NCBI GenBank assembly: GCA_021234155.1
Contig: JAJEKV010000049.1
Location: 3,749,487 to 3,813,486 of the forward strand
Source: Isoetes taiwanensis
Taxonomy: Eukaryota > Streptophyta > Lycopodiopsida > Isoetales > Isoetaceae
Direction: 5' to 3'
Length of the DNA: 64,000 bases
Numbering within the stretch: the stretch's first letter is position 1; the number at the start of each line of letters is the position of its first letter. This document shows positions 56,266-64,000 of the stretch, piece by piece. The notes below the pieces were generated by a model, which was given only the letters and a program-made list of their open reading frames with translations, had not been told where the DNA came from and did no database searches. A program made the position numbers and the translations under genes.

Positions 56266-57687
56266 AAATGTCAATTTGTGGTACATACTGGGTGAATATG
56301 TGGTATATAATTTGGCAGATTAATCGTATATAAACTTATAAAATAAATTTACCTTGCCCATTCACGTTTTGCAAATCTGGGCTGTAAACCCTAGGATGAT
56401 CTTGCTCTCCATATTGTACAATACATATCAAACTGTTCGGCTTTTGCATCAAATGATTTACATTAGACAGTGCTGAGAAACTTGATCTTTCCATGTTTCC
56501 ACATTTTGTGTGCATGTTTTAGCTGTATACATGCAAATCTTCGTAAATGGAGCCTTTGCGGATGCTTGATGTCAACAGGGTATTCACATTTCCTGCATCA
56601 AGCAATAACTCCAAGCTAAAATTTGCTTATAACAAAAGAAGAATAAACAGGGCAAAGCTTTAACATCACATACCTTGTAACAATCTGTCATGTGGGCTTC
56701 ATATGCTCTGCTTGGCGCAAAAACCCTTTGCACAAAACCCAAATTATTCAGATAAGACATGACCTTAAGAAAAACTCGATACTTGAGTTATGCTGCCCTC
56801 AAAATTGCAGCATGTGAATGGCTGCTAGTCCTTGCACTTGCTCTGCCAAGCAAACCCAATCATATTCATAATTTTAGGATTTAGTACGATTTCAGAATTT
56901 AGAGAAACTCAAAAGCATACACTGACCTCTTCTTGCCACAACTCTCTGGAGACTTCAGAAATTAGACTCGACCCTGCAGAAATTACCACCAAAACTTATT
57001 ACAATTCCATGCTCAAGTTTTAGATTCCGCATATCCAAGCTCGAGATTCATGTGAATAGACCTTCTGATGCCCTTAACCCATTCCCTGATAGACGTTTCC
57101 TTTGCTTTGTCCAGCCAAAGCAGATAAACATGACAATTTGCAACACAGCAATGGGCACACGCAGGAGTCCTACCGGAAGCAAAGCCAGGCAAATCCGACG
57201 CATGTGTCTGCAAAAAATCGCGAGCTGCCTTTGTATGCAGCACATGAGATTAGCAAACCCTAGAACAAAGGCCGCGTAGTTTGGCCTTTTTCTTTTTGAA
57301 TTAATCGTGGACGTCCAAGCAAGAGCTAATAGGGGTGGCCACATGCAATATTTGCTGCCTCCACCTCCGTATCTCAATTTCATACGAGAGCGGATACCAG
57401 AGAGGTGAAGAGTGGCAGAATAAAGGGGGAAGAGCTTCAGAAGAGAGGGGAACCAGCAGATTGCACTAATTTTTGTGGATGCTCCCCTGCAAGAATTAAA
57501 GATTGAAAACTGGCCTCCGACTTCAAGATGGAGGCCTCCACTTCCGTTTTTGCCTCAAAATCTGCCGTTGAAGGCAGAAAAATGATCATGTGGCCACCCC
57601 TAATGGCTGCCATCTGATTTGTGGCTCGAACGATCTTAGCCCTTCAAATTAGGGCGTGGTCCATTACACAACATTATAATATAAAGA

Positions 57688-58386
57688 TAAAATTTGGTTT
57701 CATCAAATACTACATCCCGACTTACATAAATTTTTCTGGTCTTGGGGTCATACAATCTATACCCTTGGTCCTCATAACCAACTAGATATGTTTCTACACT
57801 TCGATCATCTAGCTTGGAACGCAGTTCTTCTGGCACATGCATGTATGCTAAACAACCATATGTATGTAACCGCTCTACAGATTGCTTTCTAGCAGACCAC
57901 ACCTCCTCTGGAATTCTCCCTCTAATACCTGCAGATGGTATAGCTTATTCTGAATGTAACATGCTACCTGATCGCTACGCCTATGTGTAATTAGGGGAAA
58001 CTCGCATGTTTCAACATTGATCTCACAGCATTCATTAGAGTTCTGTTCTTTCACTCAGTAATACCGTTCTGCTGTGGAGTATACCTGCAAGTAAACTGAC
58101 GCCGTATTCCCTTTTCTCGACAAAACTGCATGAATGCACCTGATAGATACTCTCCCCTTGAATCTGAACGCAGCCGCTTCAACTGCCTGGACGTCTCACG
58201 TTCAGCTTCAGCTAAGTATAATTGAAATGCTTGGAATGCTTGATCTTTAGATTTTAAAAAGTAACACTTCGCCCTTCTGGAAAAATCATCAATAAATGTA
58301 ATGAAGTATGTTTTACCGCTCATACTCTCTACACGCATTGGGCCACACAAATCTGAATGCACCAAATTCAAAATGCCTAAGGTTTT
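57688..58386 (-). pseudogene. Copia integrase core and C-terminus
   Basis: TLGILNLVHSDLCGPMRVES, YFITFIDDFSRRAKCYFLKS, SDSRGEYLSGAFMQFCREKG and FTCRYTPQQNGITE carry the DDE integrase core residues (SD, DD and E of the usual motifs). The next codon is a TGA in place of the expected Arg of the ERKNRTL motif. It is followed in frame by KNRTLMNAVRSMLKHASFP, then frameshifts, then VERLHTYGCLAYMHVPEELR and YLVGYEDQGYRLYDPKTRK. The frame ends at the Helitron junction. Confidence 0.9.
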
Positions 58387-58387
58387 A

Positions 58388-58600
58388 GAAGAAGAAGAAG
58401 AAGAAGAAGAAGAAGAAGAAGAAGAAGAAGAAGAAGAAGAAGAAGAAGAAGAAGAAGAAGAAGAAGAAGAAGAAGAAGAAGAAGAAGAAGAAGAAGAAGA
58501 AGAAGAAGAAGAAGAAGAAGAAGAAGAAGAAGAAGAAGAAGAAGAAGAAGAAGAAGAAGAAGAAGAAGAAGAAGAAGAAGAAGAAGAAGAAGAAGAAGAA
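58388..58600. repeat. Perfect GAA/TTC microsatellite, 71 units
   Basis: 213 bp of uninterrupted GAA on the plus strand (TTC on the coding strand of the copia element). It follows the orphan retroelement tail at 58602-58690 and interrupts the copia ORF between HAFSPRF and KTLGIL. Long GAA/TTC tracts can form triplex DNA. The long poly-Glu, poly-Ser and poly-Leu frames here are not proteins. Confidence 0.97.
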
Positions 58601-58601
58601 A

Positions 58602-58690
58602 TTTTAACGTCACGCCACAAGGCAGCGTCCTATCGGACATGTGACACTTTACAACACACCCAGATGGGTCCTGCCCCCACCACTTTACAA
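58602..58690 (-). mobile_element. Short retroelement tail inserted in the copia ORF
   Basis: The minus strand reads GTGGGGGCAGGACCCATCTG...TGTCCGATAGGACGCTGCC...GCGTGACGTTAAAAT and then the TTC tract. The last part matches the tails at 8629-8720 and 3050-3120. It is a 5'-truncated insertion of about 90 bp plus its microsatellite tail. Confidence 0.65.
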
Positions 58691-59175
58691 GAAACGAGGA
58701 CTGAATGCATGTCTAGCTTGCTTTCCAAGCATACATCCATGGCATATTTTGTGTTCTGCTTCATCTATGTTGGTAGACAAACCCTCTACCAACTTATGTC
58801 TGCTCATCATTTTAATAGTTGCATCACTAGCATGTCCGCATCTAAGATGCCATAATTCTAAAGAACTGACATTTCCAACACACGGAAAGGCATCTAAACA
58901 ATATAACTTACCTTTTCTGTTTGCGTAAATTCTTTTTCCATTACGCACCATCTCACAGGGTGAAGCATCAAAATTTAGTTTGTAACCGGCATCTACCAGG
59001 ACTGCCACAGAAACTAAATTGAACAACATACCAGGAGTGTAGAGAGCATTTTCTAAGCACACCTTCTCCTCATTGTCATGATAGAATTCCAACTTTCCGC
59101 ATCCTTTGACTTGATGCAGATTGCCATTGCCCATTTGCACACAAGGGGTATCCATTTCCTTTATCTCTTTTCCCA
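58685..59175 (-). pseudogene. Copia protease / GAG-pre-integrase region
   Basis: It begins right after the primer site, so gag has been deleted. GNGNLHQVKGCGKLEF and ALYTPGMLFNLVSVAVLVDA are the end of the protease region. WHLRCGHASDATIKMMSRHK and CHGCMLGKQARHAF form the GAG-pre-integrase H-H-C-C zinc motif. The frame ends at the inserted tail. Confidence 0.9.
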
Positions 59176-59187
59176 GCTCTGATACCA
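59176..59187 (-). other. Primer-binding site of the copia element
   Basis: TGGTATCAGAGC on the minus strand, the standard complement of initiator-Met tRNA used by plant copia elements, one base inside the 5' LTR. Confidence 0.93.
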
Positions 59188-59188
59188 C

Positions 59189-59669
59189 TGATAGAAATTA
59201 GAGCCTGGGATTCGAACCCAAGAAAGTTGGTCTCTGCCTCCTACTCAATAATCACCACCAGATAATAGTCGGGTTACTTCAGGCAAATAAATCCATCACC
59301 TTGCACTTCCGATTCAACCACAAATTGCAGGATACACAATCCAAATCTTGCCCCACCAGTCTCTGAATCGGCTGCTCTTCACAATTCGGCTTCTACATCC
59401 CAAACTTCTTCTGCTGCCACAGCTTCTTCTACAACCTCAGATTTTCGCTCCTATCCGGCTATTTACAGATCTCCTGCATCTCACAAACACAGTACCTGGA
59501 TCGATTTCTGAATCCCTTCACCTGCAGATCCGCCTCTCAGTTCTGTCCGTCTCGCCTTCTTTCGAATTTGCCCATCGTCCATTTTACTGCCTTTTCCAAC
59601 ACGTGTCCCACTATGGCTTATACCAAATGTCGTTTCTGTTGAAAATAAGGCATGACCATAATTCCAACA
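59189..59669 (-). repeat. 5' LTR of the copia element
   Basis: 481 bp, starting TGTTGGAATTATGG and ending CCCAGGCTCTAATTTCTATCA on the minus strand (TG...CA ends). Its 3' ~210 bp match the truncated 3' LTR at 51381-51588. It contains the retroviral-type promoter, but no clear TATA box was identified. Confidence 0.9.
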
Positions 59670-59674
59670 GTTCA

Positions 59675-61177
59675 AACACTCAAGCCAACTGAAGAAACGA
59701 CCAACCCTGGATTTGTATGACCGCAGTGAGTTTAGCATTCTGGTTGCAATAGGTGCAACATAGAAGGATCAGTGCTTGGGTCCGTAACTTGCAAAAATAT
59801 TTGAATGCCATACTAATCAGAAACTGAGAGAAACGTGTTTGAACACTAGTGAAAAGCCCTAGCATTCAGCAAAGAAATTACCTCTGGCTAAGTGCTAGCT
59901 TAAGCTGCAACAGAAATTCATAAGGCTGAAGATGAAGTGATCTATTCCTTACCCTATCCAAATCGATGCTAAGGGTGCTTTCCCATGGACCCCTCTGACC
60001 TGGATTTGAGTGCTTATATGGCAAGATCGTGGCAAAGCCGACCTGGACCCTAAATTGCCACTTTCTCATAGAGGCACAAACCCGGAGACCGATAGCTCCA
60101 GGATCCAGCTGCTCCAGCATGAACTTTGAATCTAACGAAGGGTCAGATGCAAGTATTCTAAGGTCCAGGTATACCGATATCTAGAATCTAAACCGGCTAG
60201 ACCGGTTGTTACCCTACCCAGGTCTTGACCTGGGCAAAAAGAATTGTCGACATATTACTTTTTAATCAAGGTCGAAAACATGAGCCGAGCAAGGTGAGGT
60301 CTTCATGAGAACATGGCATGCGTATTCTGGGCCTGAAGAAATTCCAAGGTTTTGGGCCCATGGGAAAGTACCCTAAAAGGGTGCAGTAATAGAGGCAGCA
60401 GCCATACCCTGCAACGAACCCCATTTGCCATAGATCTTAGTAGACAACCAGGAAAAATCCTCAGGTCTGCATCCATCCCTTCATGATCTGCAGAGATCAG
60501 GCGGTCGACGCCGCTGCCCTAGAAGAGAACTCTAGACGTCTAAAATGTCGTATTAGGTCATAGCCAGCTTCTTTTCTTCATGCATCACTTCTTGTCTTCC
60601 TCCCAAATATTGACCCAAGAGCCAATTTCAGACTCTGCAAAGACATATTTTTTAAATGCCATGATAATAATTTATCTTGGAACAAATAGAACCCTTGAAA
60701 TTCCATGTTGATGAATCCCTCATGTCGAAGGTGCAGCCACTGAAAGATGTTGCGGGACATTAGTTGTTATTTGCATTTTTTGTGCGTGCATTGTCTCTTT
60801 ATTATTTACAATCATGCTTTTTGGTGACAGTACTATCCTTGGAATCTAGTACATCTGCTTGCATTGGCAATTGTTGTCTCTCTTAAAAAGTCTTTGAAGA
60901 ACACTCCCTTTGTCCAACTCCTCAAAAACATTCCTCACAATGCAATTAAAAGAATCATCTAGCTCGTTTGAAAGTTCCTGCAATTTTCTAAGCCATTCTC
61001 TTCTCTTTTTCTCAGATGGTGGAATATTTTTCTTTTCCTTTATTTCTTTCTCCCTCTAGATTCTCTTTTTTTACTTGGCTTCAAACTCCAGGTAAATTCT
61101 TCTAGTGCAATCATCAGTGCTTTTGGGATTGACCAAAATTGGATGTGCGATGGAGAAATGGAATTCGAATTGAAATT
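59675..61177. other. Intergenic region
   Basis: No recognised gene. It includes pyrimidine-rich stretches near 61000-61070. Short open frames (59878-60120 -, 60578-60760 -) have no motif. Confidence 0.35.
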
Positions 61178-61337
61178 GGGATTGGGATTGGTGGGATTGG
61201 GATTGGGATTGGGATTGGGATTGGGATTGGGATTGGGATTGGGATTGGGATTGGGATTGGGATTGGGATTGGGATTGGGATTGGGATTGGGATTGGGATT
61301 GGGATTGGGATTGGGATTGGGATTGGGATTGGGATTG
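61178..61337. repeat. GGGATT hexanucleotide array
   Basis: About 26 units in total: two or so before a one-time GGTGGGATT variant near 61190, then about 24 perfect units. Runs of three G at regular spacing make G-quadruplex formation on the plus strand plausible. It is not the plant telomere repeat (TTTAGGG). Confidence 0.95.
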
Positions 61338-62482
61338 ATCTCAGCAATGGCAATAAAGCTTGGGAATCTCTCCATCTAGAGATCCTCTAAAATATGAGAA
61401 TTGCTCTCACAATTTGCAGCGGGACATCTATGTCATCGATCCCTGCCCCGGCAGAACATACATACTATTTCTAGAGTAACAACTCCCTGAGGTCATAAAG
61501 CACCTAAAATATGTACCAGATAAAGCACCTAAAGCACTTGTCCGGGTAATGCTTTTTGGGTAGCATTACCATATTTACACCCGCTATGCCTTTTCGCATT
61601 CCATGTAGCCTAAAGACGATTTCTGCAAAGAGCATGTTTGTTGACCTGCAAGAATGAAGTGTGATAATCTTGATAGGGAGTCAATGAGAAATAAGCTGCT
61701 ATCATTTGCTTATCTTGTCTCGGAGAGTAGGTATGACCACCAATATACTTAGCAATCTACTTTTCATTCATGGCCAAAAGTTGTTCACTGTTATTGCTAC
61801 ACATTAGGTGGTAGAGGAGAGGTAGATATGTGTAGAGAGATGATGAAATTGGCATCGAATACACTTTTAACAAATAAAATAATGCTATAACCATCACATA
61901 ATGATAACTTGTTTGGTCACAATGCAAATGGTGTTTTATGGAACATGCTTCTAGAGAATTTCAAATCATGTCACATGCATATGAATAAACAAACATGCAT
62001 GCATTTGACTAGCTCCCTTATAAGGATGCTTAGATTCCGCCTAAACTTGTAAGGCCATGTTAATTATGTTGAATGCCTCAAAGACATTGCAATTGGATAT
62101 CTTATGGAATCTACAAGACACCCTATTGGGATCAATCGGCGCGTGCCTAAAATACTAACTCACCTTCCATGGTTCGCCTTGGACAAAATTTTAGGAACTG
62201 AATAAAAAACCTTTGGTCAAGTTAGTGCATGATAGGGAAATTTTGTGATAAACTTTCAAGGAAATACATTAATAAGTAGGTAATGTGCTTGATTTTGATC
62301 CCTCTGGACCTGATCCTTAGTTTTTCTTATAAAATATTTTAGGAACCAAGTCGTATATTGACAAAATAATCAAGGCCGACCTTGGGATTGATGTCCAATG
62401 TTCATTTACATATCAAAATTGATGCAATGGGGTGCTATAGGTAGTGTAAATACAATGATCGATTTTGAAATGATCCAACGTT
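61338..62482. other. Intergenic region and 3' flank of the fucosyltransferase gene
   Basis: AT-rich, no other gene recognised. The 3' UTR of the minus-strand fucosyltransferase gene should lie directly below 62483. Confidence 0.4.
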
Positions 62483-64000
62483 TTACCACACAAGCTGATG
62501 GCCATTTGTTTGATCCAAGCAAGTCTTCACATGAGTCTGAATCCATGCCTGATGTTCAGTGCTCATGTTTATCCCCATGCAATAAGGTTTCATGGGAAAA
62601 TGAGTACAGGGCTCAGCAGATTGCCCTTGATAACATGCAGGTGTTTCATTCTTCTCCAAATCCCCTCTAATATTTAGGATGTAAGGCTTCAGCCCTGCTA
62701 GACCATGGGCAACATATCCAAATGTGGAATATGCACTTATTGCGATATGATCACTGAAACTTAGTAGCCACATCTCTGCCAGAGCTGCCTTAGATTGTTC
62801 CATATCAGAAGACCTTTCATTTCCCTGACTAGATAGAGTATGGATTTTTACCAATTTTCCTCCTCCTGCTGGATGATCTGCATAGAGCCCTTTTATGGAT
62901 TCATAATATTTTCCTTGTAGTGATGCAACTAGAACAGATATTCTAGGTTCTTTTTCTCTATTTGCAACTGAAAGGTACTCCAGTTGGGTCAAATTCTCTG
63001 CCAATTCTGCTGCAGGAAGAATGTTATTAGTTGTGAAACAGTCTATCACTCTCTTGTATGCTTTTTCATCAAATTCTGCCAGATTTCCCCTTCCATGAAG
63101 CCTGATTTGTGCTCCAACTCTTACATCAGAAGGCGACATGTAATTCAGATAAACTCTAAGAATAACAGCCCATACATCATTAATTGGAAGCAAAAGAAGC
63201 CTTGCTATGTATGGGAAAATAGGCACACCATCTGGAAAAAAAAGATGCATTCTTTCCCAAATCATTGGCATGGTGAGCATGGTAGTTAAGTAATATTGAG
63301 TGCTCTCAAATCCCACCCATTTTATACCTGCAAGTTTCATCTGCCATTCCCTGCAAAAAAAATTCTGATCCTGACCAGATTGTATGTGCCCTAAATGCAA
63401 AACTATAGTGCTGCCATTAAAATCTGGTTGCATCAAGCCTGCCATTGTCGGGCTGTTATGCACATCATCAAAAGGAAAATCAAGAGGCAGCAACCATGAA
63501 GATTTAGGAAAAGGCTCACAAAGTAAAGCAGCTAGGTGTCCTCTTGAATTTAAAAGAAGTACTCTGTTTGTGGCTATGGCGTATGTGAATGCAGAAACAA
63601 GGGACATTAATCTGTTCCCTAAGCCTTCTCCCCCTTCCATGTAGATCAAGTACTTGCAATCTTGATCTTGTGGGGGATTCCCCTGTAAAAAAAGCTCTGT
63701 CCAATTTGCAATATTGCTTGTGCATTTGTAATGGAGATCTGTGTATTCTTTCCATGCTTCTTGAAAAACGGGAGCTTCTGGCAAGACGAGCCAAGATTTG
63801 GTGTAAAATTTGTGCCCTGTTCTGCTCAAACAAGCTGAATCGATTTGGGGATTTTGGGCGGAAGATGAGGAAGGAGAAAAAGAATAAGAAAAAGAACCTC
63901 TGTAAATGGAAGTACTTAAATCCGACGCAGATCCTGCAAATTGCTTTGTAAGTTGAACTATTCTGGTGCTGCCACTTTCCAGAGTGATCGACAAGCAAAA
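62483..64000 (-). CDS. GT37 (xyloglucan-type) fucosyltransferase, N-terminus outside the window
   Basis: 505 codons read without interruption to the stop at 62483-62485; the frame is open at the window edge, so the start and probable membrane anchor lie beyond it. GT37 enzymes are Golgi type II proteins that transfer fucose from GDP-fucose to wall glycans such as xyloglucan galactose or arabinogalactan. Visible motifs: KYLIYMEGGEGLGNRLMSLV (the GLGNR donor-site motif, about residue 125), FPFDDVHNSP, VRVGAQIRLHGR (about residue 300), AEMWLLSFSDHIAISAYSTF, GYVAHGLAGLKPYIL and a Cys-containing C-terminus. Length and order fit FUT1-like proteins (about 550 residues). N-glycosylation sequons such as NWT and NGS occur. 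No intron is seen in this part. Which acceptor it uses cannot be told from sequence alone. Confidence 0.88.
   Translation of the reverse strand, partial: FCLSITLESGSTRIVQLTKQFAGSASDLSTSIYRGSFSYSFSPSSSSAQNPQIDSACLSRTGHKFYTKSWLVLPEAPVFQEAWKEYTDLHYKCTSNIANWTELFLQGNPPQDQDCKYLIYMEGGEGLGNRLMSLVSAFTYAIATNRVLLLNSRGHLAALLCEPFPKSSWLLPLDFPFDDVHNSPTMAGLMQPDFNGSTIVLHLGHIQSGQDQNFFCREWQMKLAGIKWVGFESTQYYLTTMLTMPMIWERMHLFFPDGVPIFPYIARLLLLPINDVWAVILRVYLNYMSPSDVRVGAQIRLHGRGNLAEFDEKAYKRVIDCFTTNNILPAAELAENLTQLEYLSVANREKEPRISVLVASLQGKYYESIKGLYADHPAGGGKLVKIHTLSSQGNERSSDMEQSKAALAEMWLLSFSDHIAISAYSTFGYVAHGLAGLKPYILNIRGDLEKNETPACYQGQSAEPCTHFPMKPYCMGINMSTEHQAWIQTHVKTCLDQTNGHQLVW

Larger units (their letters stand above)
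52932..57687 (-). mobile_element. Non-autonomous Helitron carrying an aspartic-protease pseudogene
   Basis: Read on the minus strand, the element starts TCTTTATATTATAATG (57687) and ends GCCCAGCAACGCTGGGC (7-bp stem), ACCGTTA, CTAG (52932). It sits between host A (57688) and T (52931) with no target duplication. These are the defining Helitron features. Removing it joins copia codons ...DETKF and YKDRMVKQ in frame, confirming both ends. No Rep/helicase is present, so it depends on other copies. The cargo includes a plus-strand (antisense) aspartic-protease pseudogene at 55060-56265, a ~70-bp tandem duplication at 54591-54730, and unrecognised sequence. Confidence 0.92.
51381..59669 (-). mobile_element. 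Ty1/copia LTR retrotransposon, gag-less, with nested insertions
   Basis: Bounded by GTTCA on both sides (51376-51380 and 59670-59674), a 5-bp target duplication. On the minus strand: 5' LTR (59669-59189), primer site TGGTATCAGAGC (59187-59176), then immediately the protease/GAG-pre-integrase region, integrase, reverse transcriptase, and a truncated 3' LTR (51588-51381). The gag gene is deleted, as are the RNase H domain and the first half of the 3' LTR. A Helitron (52932-57687) and a short retroelement tail with a GAA repeat (58388-58690) interrupt it. The domain order protease-integrase-RT defines copia. Stops and frameshifts show it is dead. Confidence 0.92.

Noticed and set aside
58051-58855. 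Long poly-Glu, poly-Ser and poly-Leu reading frames
   Set aside because: Produced by the GAA/TTC microsatellite, not by a gene.
61040-61390. Reading frames of repeated NP, IP, IG or LG dipeptides
   Set aside because: Translations of the GGGATT array in different frames.

Overview
The window is nuclear DNA of a land plant, read as such because genes are interrupted by short GT-AG introns, the LTR element uses a plant-type initiator-Met tRNA primer site, and the intact genes belong to plant families (an IBR1/SDRA-type peroxisomal dehydrogenase, a GT37 fucosyltransferase, a nepenthesin-type aspartic protease). Gene density is very low and LINEs dominate, which would suit a large genome such as that of a fern or another seed-free plant; that last point is inference and the species is not identified.

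Host genes are few. The left edge (1-2242, +) carries the last two exons of a protein with two U1/matrin-type zinc fingers. A complete six-exon short-chain dehydrogenase gene ending in the peroxisomal signal SRL lies at 25456-26992 (-). A small cysteine-rich ORF of unknown function is at 35789-36166 (+). The right edge (62483-64000, -) holds most of a GT37 (xyloglucan-type) fucosyltransferase. These genes show no common pathway or cluster logic.

Nearly all the rest is mobile DNA. Four LINE lineages can be separated: LINE-A (18646-21040 +, one open 754-codon ORF; and 28553-30440 -, broken), LINE-B (two decayed copies at 11.94-14.47 kb and 45.48-46.77 kb), LINE-C (40.2-44.94 kb, with ORF1 and ORF2) and LINE-D (22.85-24.26 kb, plant L1 type with poly-A). 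LINEs A and C and several orphan tails end in a small hairpin followed by a microsatellite that differs from copy to copy. There are also a pogo-like DNA transposase relic (48.69-49.42 kb), two foldback elements (11322-11763 and 39623-40074), and an inverted-repeat-bounded region (14.5-18.6 kb) containing a striking array of hairpin units.

The most informative structure is at 51381-59669: a gag-less Ty1/copia retrotransposon on the minus strand, bounded by a 5-bp target duplication (GTTCA). It was later split by a 4756-bp Helitron (52932-57687) with a canonical TC start, a 7-bp terminal hairpin, a CTAG end and insertion exactly between A and T. Removing the Helitron restores the copia reading frame. 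The Helitron carries an antisense aspartic-protease pseudogene. The same copia element also holds a third insertion, a retroelement tail that ends in 71 uninterrupted GAA/TTC units. The order of events (copia, then Helitron and tail insertion, then decay) can be read directly from the sequence.

Candidates for something undescribed are: the hairpin-unit array with base-pair-preserving changes; the foldback pair whose arms agree within each copy but differ between copies; the LINE-C ORF1 that resembles the animal L1 ORF1 type; and the gene-carrying Helitron. No new defence or metabolic gene cluster was seen.
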